Of a DNA stretch of 26,132 bases, positions 16,575 through 23,806 are shown piece after piece. The stretch spans positions 1-26,132 of the forward strand of contig URQU01000025.1 in assembly GCA_900550055.1 (NCBI GenBank), written 5' to 3'. A program made the translations under genes and the position numbers. Under the pieces are notes generated by a model that did not search any database, was not told where the DNA came from, and saw only the letters and a program-made list of their open reading frames with translations. Numbering within the stretch: the first letter of the stretch is position 1; the number at the start of each line of letters is the position of its first letter. Origin of the DNA: an uncultured Coriobacteriaceae bacterium (lineage in GTDB: Bacteria; Actinomycetota; Coriobacteriia; Coriobacteriales; Eggerthellaceae).

Positions 16575-16614
16575 GCTGAATCCTTCCGCGCCAAGGCATG
16601 CTACCTGTAACCAT

Positions 16615-16644
16615 TGTATATCGAGCACCTTTATTAGCCTTCAA
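16615..16644 (-). promoter_or_regulatory. Probable promoter of the WYL-helicase operon
   Basis: On the minus strand TTGAAG (16639-16644) and TATACA (16615-16620) are separated by 18 bases. The predicted start is near 16607, leaving a leader of about 33 bases before the ATG at 16574. A perfect 10-bp palindrome, GAACGCGTTC, lies further upstream at 16714-16723. Confidence 0.5.
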
Positions 16645-16760
16645 GGTTCTTGCTTTGGGGCTACCATGCGTTCCAACGCCGCGATCGGTCAACGCGATCA
16701 GCCCCTGAAAGGGGAACGCGTTCGAAGGCTATCTTGCAAAACACCATCTTCCCACGCACG

Positions 16761-16788
16761 AAAAAGCGGCCCGCATTCCGCGGGCCGC
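16761..16788 (-). terminator. Intrinsic terminator of the hydrogenase operon
   Basis: On the minus strand a 9-bp GC-only stem (16780-16788 with 16766-16774) and a 5-nt loop are followed at once by TTTTT (16765-16761). It begins 23 bases after the hydA stop. It has the standard rho-independent form and also shields the WYL operon from hydrogenase transcription. Confidence 0.9.
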
Positions 16789-16811
16789 TGACGTTCATGC
16801 TATTCGGTTCC

Positions 16812-18107
16812 TTAATGCACGCTGCAGCTGAAGCAGGGGTCGTAGGCTCGCACGAGCTTCTCGACCTCGGCGCGCACCTCCGGCGCCTCCGCGCCGTCGG
16901 CGATGAGCTTCTCGGCCAGCACGCGCATATCGGCCTCCAGGTTCGCGCAGTTCTGAGCCGTGGGGGTCATGATGGTGGCGTGCACCACGCGGCCGGCGTC
17001 GTCGAGCTCGAGCTGATGGAACACCGTGCCTCGCGGCGCCTCGGTGAAGCCCGCGCCAACGCCCGCGCGCACCTCGAACGGCACCGGGGCGCTGCCGCCC
17101 TCGAACGGACCGTCGGTCTCGGCGAGCTTGCGGCACAGGTCGGCGCAACGTCCCAGCGCATCGAGCACCTCCACCGCCTGGGCGACGTTGTTCAAAAACG
17201 GGTTGCGCTCGGGCGGGCGCAGGCCGGCCTTGGCGGCTGCAACCTTCGCCTCCTGCGAGAGCGCGCCCCACGATGCGTTGATGCGCGCCAGCGCGCCGGT
17301 GAAGTAGGTCTTCCCCGTCTGCCTGCAGCGGGCGAACAGCGCCGCGGAATGCGACACCTCGTACTCCTCGACCTGCTCGCAAGCCCTATCGGCATCGAAC
17401 GTGACGCCCGCGTCCAAGAAGCGCGCCCAGCGGCTGTCGGCCACCGGGTAGCGGCCTTCGGCCACCATGGCCATCATGTCGCCCTGGGTGGCGATATCGG
17501 GAACGGTGAAACCGTTGAACAGGTCCACCACCGCACGGGCGAACTCGCGCTCGGCGTCCAGCTTGTCGGCCATGGCCAGGTACTCGTCGCGCGTTGGCTC
17601 GTGGGTGAAGCCGCCCACCACCGCGGTGATCGGGTGGATGGAGCGCCCGCCCACCAGGTTGCACAGCTGGTTGCCCAAGGACTTCAGGCCCAGCGCCTGG
17701 TCGAACAACTCGGGGTTGGCCTTGGCCAGCGGGAACACGCTTGCCATGTCCAGGAAGTCGGGCGCGGCGAACACGAACAGGTGCGACGCATGGTTTTGCA
17801 GGTAGCTGCCGTACACCAGCAGCTCGCGCAGCGCGCGCGTGCGGTCGGTGACCTCCACGCCGAAGATGCGCTCGATGGCCAGGATGTCGGTGATAACGTG
17901 GCTTGCCGAGCAGATGCCGCACACGCGGCTGGCAATATACGGCACATCGGCGAACTTACGGCCCACCACCATGGACTCGAACAGGCGCGCCGGCTCCACC
18001 ACGTTCATCTCGCACGTTTCCACCGCACCGTCTTTAATGGACAGATGCACGTTGCCATGGCCCTCAACGCGGGCGATATGGTCTACCGAAATGGCGGTTC
18101 TCGTCAT
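16812..18107 (-). CDS. hydA: [NiFe] hydrogenase large (alpha) subunit
   Basis: This 431-residue catalytic subunit carries the Ni-Fe site ligands in RVCGICSASH (C63, C66) and DPCFSCSVH (C425, C428). The N-terminal DHIARVEGHGN stretch is typical of the family. With hydB, hydG and hydD it should form a soluble bidirectional hydrogenase coupling H2 to NAD(P)H (group 3b, sulfhydrogenase type). The protein ends exactly at His431, the residue after which most large subunits are cut by a maturation protease, so no C-terminal peptide is present. The ATG at 18107 follows AGGAGG about 9 bases upstream. Upstream in-frame codons overlap hydD without a site. No hyp maturation genes lie in the window. Confidence 0.93.
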   Translation of the reverse strand: MTRTAISVDHIARVEGHGNVHLSIKDGAVETCEMNVVEPARLFESMVVGRKFADVPYIASRVCGICSASHVITDILAIERIFGVEVTDRTRALRELLVYGSYLQNHASHLFVFAAPDFLDMASVFPLAKANPELFDQALGLKSLGNQLCNLVGGRSIHPITAVVGGFTHEPTRDEYLAMADKLDAEREFARAVVDLFNGFTVPDIATQGDMMAMVAEGRYPVADSRWARFLDAGVTFDADRACEQVEEYEVSHSAALFARCRQTGKTYFTGALARINASWGALSQEAKVAAAKAGLRPPERNPFLNNVAQAVEVLDALGRCADLCRKLAETDGPFEGGSAPVPFEVRAGVGAGFTEAPRGTVFHQLELDDAGRVVHATIMTPTAQNCANLEADMRVLAEKLIADGAEAPEVRAEVEKLVRAYDPCFSCSVH

Positions 18108-18120
18108 ATCGATTCGCCTC

Positions 18121-18903
18121 CTATTCGCGCGCCGACTGCACGCGTTCAACCTGGTTGAACAGCGCCAGCGCCTCGTCGAAATCGTCCGGGTCCACGCCTG
18201 CGCGCTCGCACGCGGCGCGCGCGGCATCAAGGTTGGCGTCGGGGGAAAGCCCTCGGCAGCCGTTGCACGCCCGCCCGAGGTTCACGCACTTCGCGCCGCA
18301 GCCGGCCACCGTCACCAGGCCCAGGCACAGCTGGCCCTGGTCGAAGAAGCAATCGGTGCCGTTGCGCTTGCACTGCCCGCACATGGTGCCCGTGCGGTCG
18401 AACTTGTTCGAGCCGTACAGCGCGCGCTGCAGCACGTCGATGAAATCCATGGTGTCGATCGGACAGCAGCGCACTGTGTAGTCGACATCGATGACCGCGC
18501 CCACCGGGCGCGGCACCACCATGGAGCCGCACGCCGCCGGCACGTCCTGGTACACCTGGCTCGGGCGCTTGAAGAAGTTGCGCGCGGCGATGCCGGGGAT
18601 GCCCGCCGTTGCGGCGCAGGCGCCCAAGGCGATAACGCACTTGGCGCGCTCGCGCAGCTTGCGCACCGTGGCCTCGGATTCCTCGGTGGTCACGGCGCCC
18701 TCGATAACGGCCACGTCGAACTCCTCCGGCATGGGCTCGCTGGAAGCCAGCTGCCAATAACGCAGGTCGATCTGGCCGAGCACGTCGGTCAGGTGCTCCT
18801 CGACGTTGGTGATCTGAAGCTGGCACCCGAAGCAGCTGGCAAGCCCGACCACCACAACGCGCGGAAGGTCGCGCGCCTGGCGCTCATCGTTTCCGCATCC
18901 CAT
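18121..18903 (-). CDS. hydD: [NiFe] hydrogenase small (delta) subunit
   Basis: This 260-residue electron-transfer subunit has the proximal-cluster residues C24 and C27 (ASCFGCQ), C96 (GACAATAGIPG) and C147 (RCCPID). Further C-terminal cysteines can hold two more clusters: C175, C178, C185, C193 and C202, C206, C213, C216. No Tat signal is present, so the enzyme is cytoplasmic. Two starts are possible. The ATG at 18918 abuts the hydG stop (TAGATG) but has a poor ribosome-binding site. The ATG at 18903 has GGGAGG 7 bases upstream and is preferred, which removes five residues. The gene ends 13 bases before hydA. Confidence 0.92.
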   Translation of the reverse strand: MGCGNDERQARDLPRVVVVGLASCFGCQLQITNVEEHLTDVLGQIDLRYWQLASSEPMPEEFDVAVIEGAVTTEESEATVRKLRERAKCVIALGACAATAGIPGIAARNFFKRPSQVYQDVPAACGSMVVPRPVGAVIDVDYTVRCCPIDTMDFIDVLQRALYGSNKFDRTGTMCGQCKRNGTDCFFDQGQLCLGLVTVAGCGAKCVNLGRACNGCRGLSPDANLDAARAACERAGVDPDDFDEALALFNQVERVQSARE

Positions 18904-18910
18904 GTTCGTG

Positions 18911-18916
18911 CCTCCC
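18911..18916 (-). promoter_or_regulatory. Shine-Dalgarno GGGAGG choosing the hydD start
   Basis: GGGAGG on the minus strand is 7 bases upstream of the ATG at 18903 and inside the reading frame that would start at 18918. It favours the shorter small subunit. Confidence 0.65.
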
Positions 18917-18918
18917 AT

Positions 18919-19830
18919 CTACATCGACCCCTGGATGTTCTTCGCTTCCCAATAGTTGAACACGGGCCCGTCGATGCAGCAGTACTGATGCCCGATCTGG
19001 CAGTGACCGCACTTGCCCATGCCGCACTTCATGTGGCGCTCGAAGCTCATGTAGATATGGTCGTAGCTGATGCCCTTCTTGCGCATCTCGGCGACCACGA
19101 AGCGATACATCACCGGCGGGCCGCACACCGCGCCGAAGGTGTTCGCCGGGCTGATCTCAAGATGCTCGAAGGGCTTGGTGACCAGGCCCACTTCGCCATC
19201 CCAGGTGTCGTCGGGGTTGTCGACGGTCAGGTACAGGTCGAAGTCCTTGCGGTGACGCCACATCTCGAACTGGTTGCGGAACATGACCTCGGAGGGGTTC
19301 TTCGAGCCGTAGATGATGGTGACCTTGCCGAAGTCGCTGCGCTCGTCATGGATGTTGTTGATGAGGCTGCGAAGCGGCGCGATGCCCAGGCCGCCGGCAA
19401 CCAGCAGGATGTCGTGGCCCTTCATCTCCTCGAACGGGAAGCCGCGGCCGAAAGGCCCGCGAATTCCCACGATATCACCGCACTGCATCTTGTGCAGCGC
19501 CTCGGTGAAGCGACCGGCGCGGCGCACGCACAGCTCGATGAAGCCGCGCTTGGAGGGGCTTGATGAAATGGAGATGGGTGCCTCGCCCACGCCGAAGATG
19601 GTCAGCTCGACGAACTGGCCCGGCTCGTGGCGAAACGCCTCGCGGATACGCTCGTCGATCAGGCGGAACTCGAAGAGCTTCTCGGTTGCCGTCAACTCGG
19701 TGATGGACGTGATGCGCGCCGGCCACGGGCGATACGGGTTGGCGGCCATGAGCTCCTGGCCCGTCATGGCTGCCGGCTCATCGTGGTACGGCGATACGAC
19801 CACGGGGTTGAAATCGGTGTTAGCAGGCAC
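18919..19830 (-). CDS. hydG: Hydrogenase gamma subunit, FAD/NAD(P)-binding reductase
   Basis: This 303-residue member of the ferredoxin-NADP reductase family has an FAD-binding half with GQFVELTIFGVGEAPISISS (71-90). The nucleotide-binding half carries ILLVAGGLGIAPLRSL (141-156) and AVCGPPVM (234-241). The C-terminal [2Fe-2S] motif uses C269, C274, C277 and C284 or C285. It should pass electrons between NAD(P)H and the small subunit. Dihydroorotate dehydrogenase electron-transfer subunits (PyrK) are similar, but the operon decides the assignment. The start is GTG at 19830 with AAGGGGG upstream, overlapping the hydB 3' end by 11 bases. Confidence 0.9.
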   Translation of the reverse strand: MPANTDFNPVVVSPYHDEPAAMTGQELMAANPYRPWPARITSITELTATEKLFEFRLIDERIREAFRHEPGQFVELTIFGVGEAPISISSSPSKRGFIELCVRRAGRFTEALHKMQCGDIVGIRGPFGRGFPFEEMKGHDILLVAGGLGIAPLRSLINNIHDERSDFGKVTIIYGSKNPSEVMFRNQFEMWRHRKDFDLYLTVDNPDDTWDGEVGLVTKPFEHLEISPANTFGAVCGPPVMYRFVVAEMRKKGISYDHIYMSFERHMKCGMGKCGHCQIGHQYCCIDGPVFNYWEAKNIQGSM

Positions 19831-20857
19831 CTTCGGCCCCCTTCTTCTCGAAGAACTCCAGCACGCGAATGGGGTTGATGTCGGCCTTGCACGCCTTCAC
19901 GCAGCGTCCGCAGCCCACGCACAGCATGCGGTCGTAAGTTGCCAAAAAGCCGTTGAGCTTGTGATACATGCGATGACGCACGCGCTCGCGGCCCGTGGGG
20001 CGGAAATTGTGGCCGCCGGCCACAACGGCGAACTGCGGAGAGGTGCAGGCGTCCCAGATGCGCTGACGCTCGCCGGTTTGACCGTCGGGGTCGAGCACGT
20101 CCTGGATATCGAAGCAGAAGCACGTCGGGCACACGGCGGCGCAGGCGTTGCAGGCCAGGCACTTGCTGCCCAGCTCCTCCCAAAACGGGTCGGAGTGGAA
20201 CGCGTCCATGAGCATGGCCACGTCCTGGATCTCGGGGATCTCGGGATTGAACGCAGCCTGACGCGCACGCGTGGCATGGCGGAACTCGATACGGTCCTCG
20301 TTGGTGGCATCGCGCAGGTCGACGGCGGACTCAAGGATGTTGGCGGCCTCGACGCTGGAGATGCTGACCAGGAACTTATCGCCTAGACGATGAAGGAACA
20401 GGTCATAGCCGAAACGCGCCTCGTCGGCATCCCACAGATTGCAGAAGCAATCGGAATCGGGGCTGCACGACACGCCCACGATCAACGTGGCGGCGCGGCG
20501 GGCCTTATAGTAGGGATCGGGATAACGCCCATCGCTAAACACCAGGTCCAGACGGTTGATGGCGTTGATATCGCACGCATGGGCGCCGAAGATCACGCGC
20601 GGGACCACTTCCTCCTGAAAATCGGCCACCTCGTTGGTGGCCGCGTTGTAACGCATGAGCGTTTCGGTAGGAGGAAGGAAGTAGCGCTTCGGCGATGCCA
20701 ACGTGGTGTCGTAGGCCAGGTCCATCTCGTCAGGCGAGCTGATGGCCTCGAACGAATAGTGCGCACCGCGCTTCACGGGGGCCACGACCTCGTAGCCGTC
20801 CATGAATGCCGACACCAATGCGGGTAGCTCCGCGGCGTCGAAAACTCGATAGAGCAT
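19820..20857 (-). CDS. hydB: Hydrogenase beta subunit, ferredoxin-like 4Fe-4S protein
   Basis: This 345-residue protein carries two [4Fe-4S] motifs: C233, C236, C239, C243 (CLACNACAAVC) and C313, C316, C319, C323 (CVGCGRCVKAC). Further cysteines (131, 137, 139) lie in CSPDSDCFC and are typical of the HydB / sulfhydrogenase beta family. FGAHACDINAINRLD at about 90-104 is also characteristic. It relays electrons between the small subunit and HydG. It is the first gene of the operon. The ATG at 20857 has only a weak ribosome-binding sequence (ACGGAT). The 217 bases upstream, to the ndk stop, contain the ndk terminator and no clear -35/-10 pair that I can defend. Confidence 0.9.
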   Translation of the reverse strand: MLYRVFDAAELPALVSAFMDGYEVVAPVKRGAHYSFEAISSPDEMDLAYDTTLASPKRYFLPPTETLMRYNAATNEVADFQEEVVPRVIFGAHACDINAINRLDLVFSDGRYPDPYYKARRAATLIVGVSCSPDSDCFCNLWDADEARFGYDLFLHRLGDKFLVSISSVEAANILESAVDLRDATNEDRIEFRHATRARQAAFNPEIPEIQDVAMLMDAFHSDPFWEELGSKCLACNACAAVCPTCFCFDIQDVLDPDGQTGERQRIWDACTSPQFAVVAGGHNFRPTGRERVRHRMYHKLNGFLATYDRMLCVGCGRCVKACKADINPIRVLEFFEKKGAEGAC

Positions 20858-21009
20858 GTTTCATCCGTTTCTCGTCTTACGGCATTGCGGGCTCCGATAT
20901 CGCAAGCACCTGCACGGCGAGCCGCGGGGCGCTTGCAGGCGGCACGGCCACCCCTTTAGGGCAACGTACCGACGGCAACACGCGCGAACAGTATCTCAAC
21001 ATCCCGCCC

Positions 21010-21048
21010 AAAGAAAAAGCCCCTGCCCGCTTGAGCGGGCAAAGGGCT
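21010..21048 (-). terminator. Intrinsic terminator of ndk
   Basis: On the minus strand a two-part stem, AGCCC outer (21048-21044 with 21022-21018) and TGCCCGC-type inner (21041-21035 with 21030-21024), closes on a 4-nt loop. TTTTCTTT follows (to 21010). It starts 26 bases after the ndk stop. The form is textbook. Confidence 0.9.
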
Positions 21049-21074
21049 TCCAAACGTGCAGGATGCCGGTCGGC

Positions 21075-21479
21075 TTATGCGAAGAAGATGCCGATCTCGC
21101 GCTCAGCGGACTCCGGGGAGTCGGAGCCGTGGATGACATTCTCGTCCATAATCAGACCGAAGTCGCCGCGAATCGTGCCGGGGGCAGCATCAGCCGGATT
21201 AGTGGCGCCCATGAGGGTGCGCACCTTGGCGACGGCGCCCTCGCCGGAGATGACCATCTTCACGACCGGGCCGGAGGTGATGTAGGAGATGAGGCCGTCG
21301 TAGAACGGCTTGCCCTCGTGCTCGGTGTAGTTGGCCTTGGCCTGGTCAAGCGTCACCATGCCCAGCTCCATGCGCTCGACGGTCAGGCCGGCACGCTCGA
21401 AGCGGTTGACGATCTCGCCGATATGGCCGTTGCGCACACCGTCGGGCTTGATCATGCTGTAGGTCTTCTGGATAGCCAT
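21075..21479 (-). CDS. ndk: Nucleoside diphosphate kinase
   Basis: This 134-residue enzyme balances NTP and dNTP pools by a phospho-histidine ping-pong mechanism. The active-site histidine is H117 in NVIHGSDS. Other family features are KPDGVRNGHIGEIVNRFE near the N-terminus, PFYDGLISYITSGPVV, and GATNPADAAPGTIRGDFG. It has the usual length and is complete. The ATG at 21479 has AAAGG about 9 bases upstream. It is transcribed as the gene after the TPR protein, from which a 7-bp hairpin separates it, and ends in its own terminator. Confidence 0.97.
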   Translation of the reverse strand: MAIQKTYSMIKPDGVRNGHIGEIVNRFERAGLTVERMELGMVTLDQAKANYTEHEGKPFYDGLISYITSGPVVKMVISGEGAVAKVRTLMGATNPADAAPGTIRGDFGLIMDENVIHGSDSPESAEREIGIFFA

Positions 21480-21512
21480 GATTGGTACCTTTCTTCTTAT
21501 CTCTTATCCCAA

Positions 21513-21532
21513 GCGCCCGTTTCCGCGGGCGC
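21513..21532 (-). terminator. Small hairpin between the TPR gene and ndk
   Basis: A 7-bp perfect stem (GCGCCCG/CGGGCGC, 21513-21519 with 21526-21532) with a 6-nt loop lies 47 bases after the TPR gene stop. On the minus strand only TT follows. It may be a leaky terminator or an mRNA 3'-end stem. Confidence 0.4.
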
Positions 21533-21579
21533 AGGTTACCTTGGTTGCGGCCTCGATGCCCGATATGCGCATCAAGCCG

Positions 21580-22971
21580 TTAGTTCTGGCTGGGGAAATA
21601 CAGCTCCACGTTGCTGACCTTCCAACCGATGAGGTCACGAACCATGGATACCTTGTACTGCATCTGCCCGCCGCCGTCGGTTTCAGCGGTGACGTACACG
21701 GTGGAATCGGTCATGGACTTCTCCACAGCATTGATGGTAGGAGCGGAGTCCTTCACCAGCGAGTTGGTCATGGAAGCGGCCGACGTGTCGCTGACCTCGG
21801 CGGAATACAGCGCCGAAGCGTTATCGGGATCGGCGAACAGCTGCGTTGCCACGCTGTCCTGGCTGGGATAGCCCCAACCCTGCGTGTACATGAACAGAGC
21901 GCCGCCGAAGGCCACCACCACAAGCAGGATGATGACGACGAAGATCTTCAGGCCGACGTTGCGACGCTTGCGATCGCGCTTGGCAACGCCCTTGGACCAC
22001 TGCTCGAGCTCCTCGTCGGAGGCGCTGAAGAAGCGGTCGTCGCCCGCTGCCGCGCCGTACTGGCCGGCATCGGCGGCATAGGGATCGCCGTAGTAGTACG
22101 GGTCGGCGGCCTGCTGAGCGGCATAAGGATCCTGCTCGGCATACATGCCGGAGCCGTCAGCTGCCACATCGATCCCGGAAAGATCGGCCGAATCGGAGGG
22201 AGCTGCGCCACCAGGCACCGAAACCGGGGCCATGACCTGCGTGATCTCGGACGTACCCTGGGCAACGGCCGCCACCGCGCGCTGGTAATCGACGCTTGCG
22301 GAATCGGACAGGAAATACGTCTTGTCGGCGATGGACTCCTCGAAGGCGTTGACGGCCTTCTGCATCTGGCCGGTTGCGACATAAGCCTGGCCGAGGTTGG
22401 CGTACAGGCGGTTGCGCATCTCGGGCTGCATGTCGAACTGCAGGGCGCTTTCGTAGGACGACACCGCATCGGCGGCGCGGTTGAGCGCCATGAAGCACAC
22501 GCCCAGGTTCAGCAGGGCCTTGGTGGGATCGGGGTTGGCCTCGTCAAGGGCGGCGTTGCGGAACGCCACGCCCGCCTCGGCGGACTTGCCCATCTTCAGA
22601 AGCGCGTTGCCCATGCCCGTGTAGGCCTTGTAAGCGGAATCGTACTTCGCGTCGGATGCGGCGGCCTCGAAGTTTGCCACGGCGTCCTCATAGTCGTGCA
22701 GGGCGGCATAGGCCATGCCCAGGTTGTAATGCACGCCGCCGCGAGCATCGTAAGCCTCATCGGCAACGGCCTGGCCGTAGGCCTGGATAGCCTCGTTGGG
22801 CTGCTTGAGCTTCACCAAGCAGTTGCCCATTTGATGGTACAGCTTGCCCATCTCACCGGGGGCAAGGGGGCTGGCCTCGTCCTGCAAGCACTGCTGGTAA
22901 GCCTCCAAGGCGCCTTGGAAGTCCTTCTGCGCATAAGCTGCGCGGGCTTGCTGGAATAACTGATTGTTCAT
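21580..22971 (-). CDS. Membrane-anchored TPR protein
   Basis: This 463-residue protein has about five to six tetratricopeptide repeats over residues 1-220 (for example ALEAYQQCL, AIQAYGQAV, YEDAVANFEAA, ADAVSSYESAL, MQKAVNAFEESI). An Ala/Tyr/Asp-rich linker follows at about 245-310. Next come a basic KRDRKRR stretch, one membrane helix at about 341-361, and a C-terminal domain of about 100 residues. The positive-inside rule puts the repeats in the cytoplasm and the C-terminal domain outside. That domain is rich in Ser/Thr and ends in a beta-rich stretch resembling DUF4878-like lipoprotein or anchor domains; this is only a resemblance. The ATG at 22971 has GAGG 7 bases upstream. It starts 47 bases after the cyclophilin gene. 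The repeats suggest a protein-binding scaffold; the partner is unknown. Confidence 0.85.
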   Translation of the reverse strand: MNNQLFQQARAAYAQKDFQGALEAYQQCLQDEASPLAPGEMGKLYHQMGNCLVKLKQPNEAIQAYGQAVADEAYDARGGVHYNLGMAYAALHDYEDAVANFEAAASDAKYDSAYKAYTGMGNALLKMGKSAEAGVAFRNAALDEANPDPTKALLNLGVCFMALNRAADAVSSYESALQFDMQPEMRNRLYANLGQAYVATGQMQKAVNAFEESIADKTYFLSDSASVDYQRAVAAVAQGTSEITQVMAPVSVPGGAAPSDSADLSGIDVAADGSGMYAEQDPYAAQQAADPYYYGDPYAADAGQYGAAAGDDRFFSASDEELEQWSKGVAKRDRKRRNVGLKIFVVIILLVVVAFGGALFMYTQGWGYPSQDSVATQLFADPDNASALYSAEVSDTSAASMTNSLVKDSAPTINAVEKSMTDSTVYVTAETDGGGQMQYKVSMVRDLIGWKVSNVELYFPSQN

Positions 22972-23018
22972 CTGGATCCTCGTTATCTTGTACGCTTGGG
23001 AATGCTGCGCGAGGCAGG

Positions 23019-23552
23019 TTATTCGGCGGCGTTCTCGATCTCGATGCCCTCGATCACATCGCCGACGCGAAGCTGGGCGATGACGTCCATGCCCTCGATG
23101 GTCTGGCCGAACACGGTGTAGCCGCTGTCCAGCATGGGCTGGGCGCCCAGGCACAGATAGAACTGCGAACCCGCGGAATCGGGGTTCTGGCTGCGGGCCA
23201 TGGCCAGCGCGCCGTCGGCATGGTGGTTGTTGGGGTTGGTGGAGTACTCCTCCTTGATGCAGTAGCCCGGACCGCCGGTGCCGAGGCCGGCGAAGGGGTT
23301 GTTTGCAGCGGCGATGACCTGGTCGGTATCAAGGTCGCGCGTGTTGGGGCAACCGCCCTGGATGACGAATCCCGGCACGTAACGGTGGAACTTCAGGTTG
23401 TCGTAGAAGCCCTTGGTGGCAAGCTCGATGAAGTTGCCGACGTGAATGGGGGCGTCCTTGCCCGCCAGCTGCACGCGGATGTCGCCCTTGGAGGTTTTGA
23501 TGACGGCGATCTCGTCGCCGGTGGGCTGATACGCGGGAGTGTACAAAGCCAT
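23019..23552 (-). CDS. Cyclophilin-type peptidyl-prolyl isomerase
   Basis: This 177-residue single-domain cyclophilin catalyses cis-trans isomerisation of Xaa-Pro bonds. Family motifs are NFIELATKGFYDNLKFHRY, VPGFVIQGG (active-site Arg in FHR, Gln in QGG), GALAMARSQNPDSAGSQFYL and GYTVFGQTIEGMDV. No signal peptide or membrane helix is present, so it is cytoplasmic. The ATG at 23552 has AAAGGAG 8 bases upstream. It is followed after 47 bases by the TPR gene with no hairpin between, which suggests one transcript. Confidence 0.94.
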   Translation of the reverse strand: MALYTPAYQPTGDEIAVIKTSKGDIRVQLAGKDAPIHVGNFIELATKGFYDNLKFHRYVPGFVIQGGCPNTRDLDTDQVIAAANNPFAGLGTGGPGYCIKEEYSTNPNNHHADGALAMARSQNPDSAGSQFYLCLGAQPMLDSGYTVFGQTIEGMDVIAQLRVGDVIEGIEIENAAE

Positions 23553-23604
23553 GGGACTTCTCCTTTTCTCAAGCGGGCCCCGACGTTTGCCGGAGGCCTT
23601 CGCG

Positions 23605-23631
23605 AAAACGCCCGCGCAGAAGGCGGGCGTT
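23605..23631 (-). terminator. Hairpin between the m5U methyltransferase and cyclophilin genes
   Basis: A 9-bp perfect stem (23607-23615 with 23623-23631) closes a 7-nt loop. On the minus strand it is followed by a short T run shared with the stem end. It lies about 175 bases after the methyltransferase stop and 55 bases before the cyclophilin start. It may be a weak terminator or lie in the cyclophilin 5' leader. A TGC-TAAACT extended -10-like element sits just upstream (about 23657-23665). Confidence 0.45.
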
Positions 23632-23806
23632 GCTTTAAACGAATCTCGTGATGCGTAGTTTAGCAGCTTGGGACCGGGCGCGGCGAAACCTGAAAACGCC
23701 TGCGGGGAAAAACCGTAGAACGCACAAACGGGACCGGGGCGCCGGCAAGCGGCGCGACGACGCCTCGCACGCTTCCCCGACAGGCCAGGAGCGAACGCGC
23801 CGGCGC

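Noticed and set aside
20902..20936. Inverted repeat GCAAGC...GCTTGC upstream of hydB as an operator
   Set aside because: It has one mismatch and an 18-base spacer in very GC-rich DNA, and no promoter could be placed around it. It is too weak to call.
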